Source: Allolobophora icterica (lineage: Eukaryota; Annelida; Clitellata; Crassiclitellata; Lumbricidae). Taken from it: DNA of 64,000 nt. The position numbers and the translations under genes are program-made. The notes under the pieces were generated by a model. It worked only from the letters and a program-made list of their open reading frames with translations, made no database searches and was not told the origin of the DNA. This document shows, piece by piece, positions 34,661 through 42,796 of the stretch. Each line of letters starts with the position of its first letter. Positions within the stretch are counted from its first letter, which is position 1. The stretch covers positions 85,697,021-85,761,020 of the forward strand of contig OY744605.1 of assembly GCA_963556255.1 (NCBI GenBank), read 5' to 3'.

Positions 34661-37600
34661 ATGGCATTGTCTACGAATGAAAAAATTGAACAATTGTTGG
34701 GTGAGTTTACCGGTCCCCCAGCTCTTCGAGCTGTTCTACAAAATATCTTAGACGAACCAATCCCAGATGCAGTCAAAAGGCGCTTACTACAGCCACTGCT
34801 TCCAAGGCCAGTTCCTCCAGCGCGTAAGCACAGAGGGGCAAAACGTAAGGCCCTTCTGGCACAATTCGACCCACTCCTAAGTAAGAAGGATAGAGGTGGG
34901 CCACCACCATTTCTAGTGCACAGAGAGCTAGCCAATCAGCATCTGAGAGACTTCCGTGCAGAAGTACCTCTTAACCACAGGCTGGAAGGAGATGCGTTGA
35001 CTTTCTTGAGTACAATGGAGCACAGCATTGAGGCGCAACTCAACGAAGAGTTGTTGAAACAGGACGGTCTGAAATATTCTCAAGTGTTGACTGTTGATTT
35101 GGAAAAGTTGGCGCCGACTATTGACAACGTGTACGATGGCAACGCGGCTCCCGGTATTATTACCACTACAACATACTTTCGAAGCAAAGCAGTACCAGTT
35201 ACCAATGCGGGTAAAATCCAAGGGGCTATACGGAAGGCCAAGGCCGAAATACTAAAACTCCTCGAGGATTATACCAATGAGGGGTCGTGGTGGAGGGTGA
35301 GGCGGGTCGTGGCGCTAGACCTCAGTTTTGCAAGATATAAGCCTTTCCGAGGCAAGAGCTATTTTCCAACACCGAAGTATATCCCCTATCATTCAGTCGT
35401 TAATGTAAAGAATGAAGACAACCGATGCTTCGAGTGGGCCATTTTAAGTGCCATGTATCCAGTAGAAAAGGACCCTCAACGCCCAACTAAGTATCGTACC
35501 CACCTCCAGGAACTAAACTTCGACGGAATAGAATTTCCAGTGAAGGTCACAGATGTCGGCAAGTTCGAGCGTAAGAACCCGATGGTGTCCGTATCAGTCT
35601 TCGGATGGAATGAAGGGCTGTACCCGATTTATGTCTCAAAGCAGACCAATAGAGACTATAATATCGATCTTCTACTATTAGTTAAAGGTGAGGATTACCA
35701 TTACGTCTGGATTAAAGACCTTGGTCGAATTATTCATCAAAATAGCAAAGACAAGCACAAGAAACACCCATGTCGTCGCTGCCTACACGTATTCTGTAGA
35801 CAAGACTTGCTGGATGCCCATATCAAAGATTGTCAGGGCATTAGTAAGAAGCCTCAGCGGATTGAGATGCCAAAAGAGGATGAAAATATCCTCAAATTTC
35901 AGAACCATCGTAAACAGATGCGAGTCCCGTATATCGTTTACGCAGACTTCGAGGCTCTAAACATACCAATCGAAGGTGCAGTCATGAACCCCAACGAGAG
36001 CAACACTAGACAGATAGCTGAGCAGAAACCATGTAGTTTTTGTTACATAGTGGTTCGATGCGACGGCCGCACGAAGAAACCAGTTTTATATCGTGGAGAG
36101 AACGCCGTGGAAGAGTTCCTACAACGACTACAAGGCGAGCTAGCCACTATCAAACAAAGGCTGGCCACCCCAGCTAAGATGGTTATGTCAGCAGTTGATC
36201 GCCAATCATTCCGCGAGGCTACTGAATGTCATATCTGCGGAGAAGCGCTCGAAGAGGATAGAGTTCGCGACCACTGTCACATCACCGGTAAATATCGAGG
36301 TGCCGCTCATAACGCCTGCAACCTCAAACTTCGAATATATCCAGATAAGTGTAAGGTACCGGTGGTCTTCCACAATCTGCGAGGTTACGACAGCCACCTC
36401 ATAATGCAAGCGATAGGTAGCTGTGAGGCCGCACAGGATGAGGAAACTGAAATTAACTGTATTCCAAACAATATGGAGAAGTACATGACATTCAACATAG
36501 GACAACTACAGTTCATTGATAGTCTCCAGTTTCTAAACAGCTCGTTGGATAAATTATCAGGAAATCTGTCGCTAGAGGATCTGAAAGTCACAACGGCATA
36601 TATAAAGGAAAATTTCGTTCACAATGATAGGACAAAACTAGATCTTTTGAGGCGAAAGGGCGTATATTGTTACGAGCACATTGACGATTACAACCGCTTC
36701 GAAGAAGACCGACTTCCACCCAAAGAAGCGTTCTACAGCAGGCTTTCCCGAGAGAACATCTCTGATGCGGATTATGAACACGCCCAACGAGTATGGAACG
36801 AATTCGACTGTAAAACTCTGGGCGACTATCACGACCTGTATCTCCGCACGGATGTACTTCTACTAGCCGATGTATTCGAGACCTTCAGATCAACATCGAT
36901 GAAGCACTACAGTCTGGACCCGGCTAACTATTTCAGCCTGCCAGGAATGGCCTGGGACGCTTTGTTGAAAAAGACGAAAATTGAACTCGAACTTTTAACC
37001 GATATAGACATGCATTTGTTCGTAGAGAAAGGTCTCAGACGCGGAATCTCGATGGTATCTAAGCGCTTCGCAAAAGCCAACAACCCACAATGCCCCGACT
37101 ACGATACCACGAAGCCAGACAACTGGATCATGTATCTCGACGCGAATAATCTTTACGGCTGGGCGATGCAACAGCCACTGCCGGTTGGGGGATTCAGCTG
37201 GGAGAGTCCAACTCTCGATGAAGTGTTGCAAACTCCAGACGACGCGCCTGAAGGCTTCCTGGTCGAAGTCGATCTCGGGTACCCGGATCACCTCCACGAA
37301 TCACATAGCGACTATCCCTTAGCACCGGAGACCCTGACAGTCCAAGAGGAGTGGTTGAGTGACTATCAGAATGTGCTTATGAACGAGTTGGGAGGCAAGT
37401 TCACAAAGCATGTGAAGTTAGTTCCAAGCCTACGACTTAAGGAGCGGTATGTGGTCCATTATAGAAATCTTAAACTATACCACTCGTTGGGCCTACGAGT
37501 TGCTAAAATCCATCGTGCTATTAAGTTTAGACAGGAGGCGTGGATGGCTCCATATATCGAGATGAATACGAAATTGAGAGCGAAAGCAACGTCAGAATTT

Positions 37601-38401
37601 GAAAAAGACTTCTTCAAACTGGCTAATAATGCAGTTTTCGGAAAAACCATGGAAAATCTTAGAAAAAGAATCAGGGTCAACCTGGTACCGACCTCAAAAG
37701 TTGACAAACTTCGTAAACTAACTGCCGACCCGGCCTACATATCACACAAAATCTTCAACGACCAACTCGCCGCGATTCACAGTTTGAAGAGCAAGCTGAA
37801 GTTAAACAGACCTGTATATGTCGGCCAGGCTGTCCTCGACCTCAGCAAGCATCTGATGTACGACTTCTGGTACAACGATGTGAAAAACGAGTACGGCAAC
37901 AATGCTCAACTCTTATACACAGACACCTACAGCCTGTTATTTCAGGTGGAAACTCCGAACGCCTATGCCGATATGTGGAACAAAAAACACTCATACGACT
38001 TTAGTGAGTTTCCTAGAGACAGCCCGTACTACGACGTCGAGAACAAGAAAGTCGTGGGCAAGTTCAAGGATGAATGTAACGGAGTGGCCATTGCGGAATT
38101 CGTAGGATTGCGTCCGAAGATGTACTCGATCTTAAAATCGGGCGGTTCAGAAATCAGGAAAGCAAAAGGCGTTCAGAGAGCAGTTGTGAAGAAGGATCTG
38201 CACCACGAGCTATACAAGGAATGCCTGTTCGAACGAGAAGAAATGCGGCACACACAAGTCGTGATTAGAAGCCACGACCACCAGATCGGAGTGTACGAGC
38301 AGAATAAGATCAGCCTCTCTCCATTAGACACAAAAAAGTGGATAGAGGCCGATGGGATAACAACGCTGGCATACGGGCACTACAAAATCAACGACGGTTG
38401 A
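34661..38401 (+). CDS. POLB: Protein-primed family B DNA polymerase (Polinton pPolB)
   Basis: 1246 aa, full family length. Residues ~370-393 form a C2H2 zinc finger (CRRC...HIKDC). The exonuclease domain begins with YADFEAL (~422), where D-x-E is motif I. It is split by an endonuclease VII-like CHIC...DHCH...CN zinc insert (~523-556) and continues with FHNLRGYD (~567) and YLRTDVLLLAD (~726). Polymerase motif A is YLDANNLYG (~825) and motif B is KLANNAVFGKT (~985). Motif C stands at residues 1086-1091, where the second catalytic aspartate is Tyr-1090 (codon TAC at 37928). Losing that metal ligand should abolish synthesis while the exonuclease residues look intact. The enzyme would copy the element from a terminal protein. 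It ends 14 bp inside the 3' end of the convergent integrase gene. Confidence 0.9.
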   Translation: MALSTNEKIEQLLGEFTGPPALRAVLQNILDEPIPDAVKRRLLQPLLPRPVPPARKHRGAKRKALLAQFDPLLSKKDRGGPPPFLVHRELANQHLRDFRAEVPLNHRLEGDALTFLSTMEHSIEAQLNEELLKQDGLKYSQVLTVDLEKLAPTIDNVYDGNAAPGIITTTTYFRSKAVPVTNAGKIQGAIRKAKAEILKLLEDYTNEGSWWRVRRVVALDLSFARYKPFRGKSYFPTPKYIPYHSVVNVKNEDNRCFEWAILSAMYPVEKDPQRPTKYRTHLQELNFDGIEFPVKVTDVGKFERKNPMVSVSVFGWNEGLYPIYVSKQTNRDYNIDLLLLVKGEDYHYVWIKDLGRIIHQNSKDKHKKHPCRRCLHVFCRQDLLDAHIKDCQGISKKPQRIEMPKEDENILKFQNHRKQMRVPYIVYADFEALNIPIEGAVMNPNESNTRQIAEQKPCSFCYIVVRCDGRTKKPVLYRGENAVEEFLQRLQGELATIKQRLATPAKMVMSAVDRQSFREATECHICGEALEEDRVRDHCHITGKYRGAAHNACNLKLRIYPDKCKVPVVFHNLRGYDSHLIMQAIGSCEAAQDEETEINCIPNNMEKYMTFNIGQLQFIDSLQFLNSSLDKLSGNLSLEDLKVTTAYIKENFVHNDRTKLDLLRRKGVYCYEHIDDYNRFEEDRLPPKEAFYSRLSRENISDADYEHAQRVWNEFDCKTLGDYHDLYLRTDVLLLADVFETFRSTSMKHYSLDPANYFSLPGMAWDALLKKTKIELELLTDIDMHLFVEKGLRRGISMVSKRFAKANNPQCPDYDTTKPDNWIMYLDANNLYGWAMQQPLPVGGFSWESPTLDEVLQTPDDAPEGFLVEVDLGYPDHLHESHSDYPLAPETLTVQEEWLSDYQNVLMNELGGKFTKHVKLVPSLRLKERYVVHYRNLKLYHSLGLRVAKIHRAIKFRQEAWMAPYIEMNTKLRAKATSEFEKDFFKLANNAVFGKTMENLRKRIRVNLVPTSKVDKLRKLTADPAYISHKIFNDQLAAIHSLKSKLKLNRPVYVGQAVLDLSKHLMYDFWYNDVKNEYGNNAQLLYTDTYSLLFQVETPNAYADMWNKKHSYDFSEFPRDSPYYDVENKKVVGKFKDECNGVAIAEFVGLRPKMYSILKSGGSEIRKAKGVQRAVVKKDLHHELYKECLFEREEMRHTQVVIRSHDHQIGVYEQNKISLSPLDTKKWIEADGITTLAYGHYKINDG

Positions 38402-39389
38402 GTATTCTATCGGGGGGTAACTCAGTGCCCATAGGCACCAGAAGCAGCTCCTCACGGACAAAACCGCGGCCAGGCCCATCAACTAGATGGTATAAAGCCG
38501 GTTGCTCAGCCTGCCGAACAACATCCAAAATATCGTGGATGGTGAGCGACCAGTTAGGATCGGTGGCACGTTTGCTTCCACCTTCGAGCTCGCCGGGAGC
38601 GTACAAATATCGGACGAGAACGTCGTGTCCAAGAATAGGCTCATCCATTCCCCACAAACGAGTTTTCATTTGTGAATGAGAGGGCTTCTGTGTCACTTTA
38701 GCAGCTTTCATCGCTTCAACCGGCTTCATGTCGAGCAAACGCGTCGGCTCATCGTTTAGTGCAGCTACAACTTCGGGTAATCGTCGAACCCACTCCACTG
38801 ACCGTTCGGATAACCCCCTTGCAGCCAGGAGCAATTCCTGAGCGTACTGGGCACCGAAAAGTCGCTCGGCCAGTGTTCGGTTAAAGCGTTCAACGATGCC
38901 CTGTTGGCGATGTCCGCGTCTTACAAGAACGTCGTGCTTCACCAGCAACGGTGTAAAATCACCCATAAATTCGCGACCAGGATCGACCTGAAGGAGTCGA
39001 GGCCAAGTTAATGGGCCCCTCTTATAGATCCGGCTTAAAGCGGCGGCGACTTCGGTCGCACTTTTGTTGATCAACGGTTCAGCTTCTTTGTATCGTGAAG
39101 CAACATCGACAACAGTCAAGGCGTATTTATAAGTCTTGCGACCTACTTTATCGTGAGGTAAAAACAAGAGATCGGCTTGGTGTACGGCGTTTGGTCGATT
39201 TTCCTCAAACTTTGGACGCGGTATGCGGCGTGGACCGGGTAGATAAATCTGCCACACAGCTTGTTTCTTCAGCCAATCACGAGCCTCCGCCTCGGAAACT
39301 TTGGCGGCTGAGGCTAGTTTCTTCACCGCAGCCTTGCCTCGCCAGTAACCTCTAGGGCTGTAATAGACGGCTGAAAGGTGCTTAGACAT
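38388..39389 (-). CDS. INT: Retrovirus-type integrase (Polinton INT)
   Basis: 333 aa from the Met at 39389. The frame is open to 39443, but the extra 18 residues are hydrophobic and unlike the family. The N-terminal SPRGYWRGKAAVKKLA is typical of Polinton integrases. The catalytic core has HQADLLF (first Asp, ~73), LLQVDPGREF (second Asp, ~136) and GIVERFNRT (Glu, ~167). By my count only 30 residues separate the second Asp from the Glu, against about 35 in the family, with the missing stretch just before the Glu. A C-terminal chromo-like region follows. It would join element ends to host DNA. The gene is convergent with the polymerase gene, and its ATG is 53 bp from the next gene's stop. Confidence 0.88.
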   Translation of the reverse strand: MSKHLSAVYYSPRGYWRGKAAVKKLASAAKVSEAEARDWLKKQAVWQIYLPGPRRIPRPKFEENRPNAVHQADLLFLPHDKVGRKTYKYALTVVDVASRYKEAEPLINKSATEVAAALSRIYKRGPLTWPRLLQVDPGREFMGDFTPLLVKHDVLVRRGHRQQGIVERFNRTLAERLFGAQYAQELLLAARGLSERSVEWVRRLPEVVAALNDEPTRLLDMKPVEAMKAAKVTQKPSHSQMKTRLWGMDEPILGHDVLVRYLYAPGELEGGSKRATDPNWSLTIHDILDVVRQAEQPALYHLVDGPGRGFVREELLLVPMGTELPPDRILNRR

Positions 39390-39442
39390 TTCAGTAATAC
39401 TATATATTACAAACAGGTAAACACATACACAAATGATTTTCA

Positions 39443-40009
39443 TTAGCGTCGCCGTCCAACACCCATCCCCAGCCTCGACTTCGCTGACATAATGGCCGAT
39501 ACGAGCCGGGCATCTTTCTTTTCATAATCTGGAGTTTCATCGGTGAGTGCGATCTTCGACGCGGCTGCAGCGAGGATGTCATCTGCGTGGTTACGCCCTG
39601 GGGTATCTTTATGAACTGCATAAGCCACAGCGTGGTGGAGGCACGCACGGTCGAGCTGATTAACACCGTGATAGCGCTGTGACAGCCTTTTATCGAGTTT
39701 TGTGAATGGTCCACAGTAAGAGTACTTTCCTGTATTCTGAAAAGAACCTCCCGGATTATCTTCCGAAGGCATACCGGATGGAAGGTTCATATGCATTTCT
39801 GGTAGAGGTAGAGCGTTGAGGGCCCTATTCAGTAGAGAACCTCCAGTCTTTCGCACTTTAGAAGGCAAAATTTGGCTCTTCTTTGCACCGCAGACGGCAC
39901 AGGTTCCCTTCTTGGCTGGCCGACCGTTTCGTAACTCGACAAATGTTTCATTTGAAGTCTCAGTATGTTTCTTACATCGTAGGCAATACATTGTTTTCGT
40001 TGAATACAA
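39443..40009 (-). CDS. Zinc-ribbon plus phospholipase A2-like protein
   Basis: 188 aa. The N terminus (YCLRCKKH...GTCAVCGAKK) is a CxxC...CxxC zinc ribbon of the DUF5679 type. Residues ~90-150 resemble the parvovirus-type PLA2-like domain: YCGPFTKLDKRL corresponds to the calcium loop and LDRACLHHAVAY to the catalytic helix. The Asp that normally follows the catalytic His is Ala-127 (codon at 39631-39629), so lipase activity is doubtful. Such domains help virions leave endosomes, which would be odd for a capsid-less element. The start may be Met-7 at 39991. It is divergent from the ATPase gene with only ~20 bp between the starts. Confidence 0.7.
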   Translation of the reverse strand: MYSTKTMYCLRCKKHTETSNETFVELRNGRPAKKGTCAVCGAKKSQILPSKVRKTGGSLLNRALNALPLPEMHMNLPSGMPSEDNPGGSFQNTGKYSYCGPFTKLDKRLSQRYHGVNQLDRACLHHAVAYAVHKDTPGRNHADDILAAAASKIALTDETPDYEKKDARLVSAIMSAKSRLGMGVGRRR

Positions 40010-40029
40010 TCATAACTCGTTGTCTCTAT

Positions 40030-40716
40030 ATGGAAATAACAAATTTCGATCTCGAAGCCGACGATGGGAAAAAACACCACCATTGGTTGTTGCCATCCAG
40101 CATACGGTGTATAATCTGTGGGCCTAGCGGATGTGGAAAAACAAACTTACTGCTTAACCTTCTGTTGAAGAAGGAGTACCTGCGTTTTGATCGGCTATAC
40201 CTCTACTCAAAGTCTCTGGGACAGGAAAAATATCAATTTCTTCGGGACTGGATAACAGAACTCGAAAAAGTTGCCGGGAAGGAAGTTGCGTCTTTTCACT
40301 CTTGCTCAGATGAAATAGTTCCAGTTGAATCATTAAATAAGAATGCCAGAAGCCTTCTAGTTTTCGATGACGTCATGCTTGAAAAACAGTCGCCCATCGA
40401 AAGGTATTTCACTATGGGTCGACACGGTGGCGCGGACTGCTTCTACTTAACTCAAAATTACTTCCGCATTCCCAAGCAAGCGATCCGTGACAATGCTAAT
40501 CTTATCGTCCTCTTCAACCAAGACAGCAAAAATTTGCGAGCCATTCACGATACGTTCGTAGGCGGCGACATGTCTTTCGATGAGTTCCGTGCGTTCTTCA
40601 GCGAGTGTGCTGCCCAGCCATATGGATTCGCAGTCATAGATTTGACATCTAAAGTGTACGATGGAAAATATCGTTGCGGGTTCGATCGCTTCTATAAGCC
40701 CAAGGCAAGTATTTAA
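40030..40716 (+). CDS. ATP: Packaging-type ATPase (A32/FtsK-HerA-like)
   Basis: 228 aa from the Met at 40030. The frame extends upstream but there lies over the start of the opposite gene and has no similarity. Walker A is GPSGCGKTNLL (~31-41) and Walker B is SLLVFDDVML (~108-117). QNYFRIPKQAIRDNANLIV (~155-173) fits the sensor and arginine-finger region of Polinton and poxvirus A32-type genome-packaging ATPases. These motifs look intact. In related elements the protein pumps DNA into a capsid. Keeping it without a capsid gene suggests borrowed capsids or another use, which is an inference. Confidence 0.88.
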   Translation: MEITNFDLEADDGKKHHHWLLPSSIRCIICGPSGCGKTNLLLNLLLKKEYLRFDRLYLYSKSLGQEKYQFLRDWITELEKVAGKEVASFHSCSDEIVPVESLNKNARSLLVFDDVMLEKQSPIERYFTMGRHGGADCFYLTQNYFRIPKQAIRDNANLIVLFNQDSKNLRAIHDTFVGGDMSFDEFRAFFSECAAQPYGFAVIDLTSKVYDGKYRCGFDRFYKPKASI

Positions 40717-40756
40717 AGACACAATATAGGCAACATATAGTCGACATACAACCACG

Positions 40757-41491
40757 ATGTGGACAAAAGTTTCGTCTAAACAGGAGCGAGACGCCTTGAC
40801 TCAGGATTATTTAGCTCGTAGAAATCGCTTGAGACAGCGTTTTGTGGATGAGAAGCTCGGTGAAGCCAATTTTCAGTACGATGCGGCAAAGCTTTTCAAA
40901 CCAATCGCCACAGCCACGGCTGAATCCCAGGCGGCTACGTCTAAGGAGCTGCAGAAAGTTACCAGCGCTTTACAGGATTTGCCGGCGCAGATTTCAGAGT
41001 CTGCTAACTATAACCCGATAGCGGCGTTGTTCGGAGATTCCGCAGGAACAGCAGCTGCTCCAGCCCTTCCAGCGCTTCCAGCATCCCGAATCCCCTCCGC
41101 ATTGCTATTCAATCCAAACAAATATCTCAACGTCGAGGCAATCATAAGGCACGGTTTCAAACCTCCGAGCGAGCTCGATTTAGCCGACAAGGCAGGTGCT
41201 GAAAAGATAATCGGCGAGGTAAATCATTACAATTGCCACACCCTGGGCAAAGAGAAAAAGAAGGCTAAAAAGGAAAAAGACGAAGAAAAGGTAGATGCGC
41301 TGACTGCAGATATCGAAGCCCTAAGGGAATATAAAAAGCGAATAGATACACTGATAGAGGGTCACAGCCTCATCAAAAAGGGAAAGGGTTTCAGTGTCCC
41401 AGCCGTTCCTCTTAAATTACAAGGTAGCGCCTTGGGTGAGCTCTCTTCATTCCAGGACAAACGAGTTTTCGAATTGAAGGACAAAAGATAG
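40757..41491 (+). CDS. Charged coiled-coil protein of the Polinton-type element
   Basis: 244 aa, with its start 40 bp after the ATPase stop, so likely transcribed with it. The N terminus (TKVSSKQERDALTQDYLARR) and residues ~170-205 (KEKKKAKKEKDEEKVDALTA) are highly charged and helical. In the middle is an Ala/Pro-rich linker (PALPALPAS, ~99-108), and the C terminus is basic. I believe similar ORFs occur in other animal Polintons, but I cannot give it a function. It does not look like a jelly-roll capsid protein by length or composition. A core or scaffold role is possible. Confidence 0.65.
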   Translation: MWTKVSSKQERDALTQDYLARRNRLRQRFVDEKLGEANFQYDAAKLFKPIATATAESQAATSKELQKVTSALQDLPAQISESANYNPIAALFGDSAGTAAAPALPALPASRIPSALLFNPNKYLNVEAIIRHGFKPPSELDLADKAGAEKIIGEVNHYNCHTLGKEKKKAKKEKDEEKVDALTADIEALREYKKRIDTLIEGHSLIKKGKGFSVPAVPLKLQGSALGELSSFQDKRVFELKDKR

Positions 41492-41557
41492 GCGTTTTAA
41501 GTACTTCAACTATTGAGTTAAACGTAACGTTACTGATAGAGCAACTATAAAAAAACT

Positions 41558-42163
41558 ATGTCTTTGTACTCAACGCTTATGGAGTCCACAATTTCGTCAG
41601 ACACGACGTCGCAAACATTTCGTCTGCAGAAGATTGGCGAAATAGAAGCATTCCTGAGGTCCGAGGCGATAAGTCGCGGACAACTGTGCAAAAAGTATAA
41701 GAGGGTTGTAGATGTGGCTAATGGGGCCTCGGCCGGCCTTGCTCTGGTTAGTCTTGGAACTGGGGTGGGTGGGGCAGCTATGTTAGCCACTGGTATTGGT
41801 TTTATTCCTGGTATTGTTCTGGAGAGTTTAGCCATAGCGACGAGTTTTCTGGATATTATTGGAAATGTTGTTAGTAGAAGTTTTGTTGCTAAAGCTTCAA
41901 AACACGACGAAATTTGTATTTTGGCGGAAAGTAAGCTAAACACTGTTCATGACCACATTTCTAAGGCGTTGGAAGACACGGCTATTAGCGATGAAGAGTA
42001 CAAGCTTATTCTGGGAGAGGAGGAGAAATATAGAACGATGAAACGTGATATACAGAGCAAGAATGGAAAAAAAGAGTTGCCGAGTCAAAGCAAAGACCAG
42101 ATGGTGGCGGAACTAATCAAGAAACTAACCAGCACTGGGTCTTGCCCACGAACCTCAAAATAA
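41558..42163 (+). CDS. Membrane-spanning protein of the Polinton-type element
   Basis: 201 aa. Residues ~50-105 hold two glycine/alanine-rich hydrophobic segments (ASAGLALVSLGTGVGGAAML and GIGFIPGIVLESLAIATSFL) in a hairpin. A conserved-looking helical region follows (KHDEICILAESKLNTV...ISDEEYKLIL), with a basic, Ser-rich tail. The layout resembles SLATT-type two-helix membrane proteins and small membrane proteins coded by other animal Polintons. The function is unknown and could be membrane attachment or permeabilisation. It is the last gene before the right end and stands 66 bp after the previous stop. Confidence 0.65.
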   Translation: MSLYSTLMESTISSDTTSQTFRLQKIGEIEAFLRSEAISRGQLCKKYKRVVDVANGASAGLALVSLGTGVGGAAMLATGIGFIPGIVLESLAIATSFLDIIGNVVSRSFVAKASKHDEICILAESKLNTVHDHISKALEDTAISDEEYKLILGEEEKYRTMKRDIQSKNGKKELPSQSKDQMVAELIKKLTSTGSCPRTSK

Positions 42164-42262
42164 AAGTTTTCATCGTAGGTGGTTGGAGTAGTGAGTCTGT
42201 AGTTCCTAGCGCACCACCACCGTACGATTAGTGGGCTATAATTTTTACTGGCACACTCCAAT

Positions 42263-42306
42263 GGTTTGGGCCGGCCTCGTGGGAGGGTCTCGGCCGGCAG
42301 CAAACG
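42263..42306 (-). repeat. Polinton-type right terminal inverted repeat
   Basis: Complement of the left repeat with one mismatch (position 20 of the repeat). The flanking 6-8 bp differ from those at the left end. Confidence 0.9.
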
Positions 42307-42424
42307 ACACTTTTGCGGTTTGATGTGTTAAGGCAATCCACGATCCTATTTTTTGTCCCTGGGGTGGGGTGCTATATAAATTTCGATTGACCAATTGATT
42401 GACTGTTTTAAAAACCTGACACAG

Positions 42425-42720
42425 TGCCAGAGGAAATACGCAGAGCTTCTGAGTATATTGTTGTAGAGAATTCGATTGGCCGATTGATTGAATGTGTGAC
42501 TATTATGGTCGATTGATGATTGATTGACTAATTGATTGATAAATTGATTGCTGCGCCCAAACTCTGCATAGGACCAGAGGAAATACAGAGTTTCTGAGTA
42601 GATAATCTTGAAGGGATGTTGTGTAGATTTTCATTTGACTCATTGACTGATTGAATGACCATTTCGGTTGATTGATGATTGATTGACTATTTGATTGATT
42701 AATTGATTGAAAATGCGTTT
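42425..42720. repeat. Two-copy tandem repeat, ~146-bp unit, with GATT-rich tails
   Basis: The unit starts ccagaggaaatac.cagag..tctgagta (42425 and 42571) and ends in degenerate (GATT)n. It lies between the Polinton end and the LINE. Confidence 0.7.
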
Positions 42721-42796
42721 AAACCGCTAGAACTCATCTACTGGTGCAGAAGACGTGTAGTCTGTGTTAGAACCACTGCAAATTAATCTCGAACGC

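Larger units (their letters stand above)
34126..42306. mobile_element. Compact Polinton/Maverick-type element
   Basis: The 8181-bp element is bounded by 44-bp terminal inverted repeats and encodes protein-primed DNA polymerase B, integrase, packaging-type ATPase, a zinc-ribbon/PLA2-like protein and three smaller proteins. Polintons replicate through a protein-primed polymerase and insert with a retrovirus-type integrase. Typical members are 15-20 kb and also carry capsid and protease genes, none of which I can find here. I see no target duplication at the ends. Catalytic sites of the polymerase, PLA2-like domain and possibly the integrase are altered, so this copy is probably defective, although the frames are intact. 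Confidence 0.85.

Noticed and set aside
39883..40029. N-terminal extension of the ATPase
   Set aside because: It overlaps the start of the opposite-strand zinc-ribbon gene and has no similarity. The Met at 40030 fits the family start before Walker A.
40757..41491. Minor or major capsid identity for the 244-aa Polinton protein
   Set aside because: Composition is charged and coiled-coil rather than beta-rich, and length is far below a major capsid. I left it unassigned.
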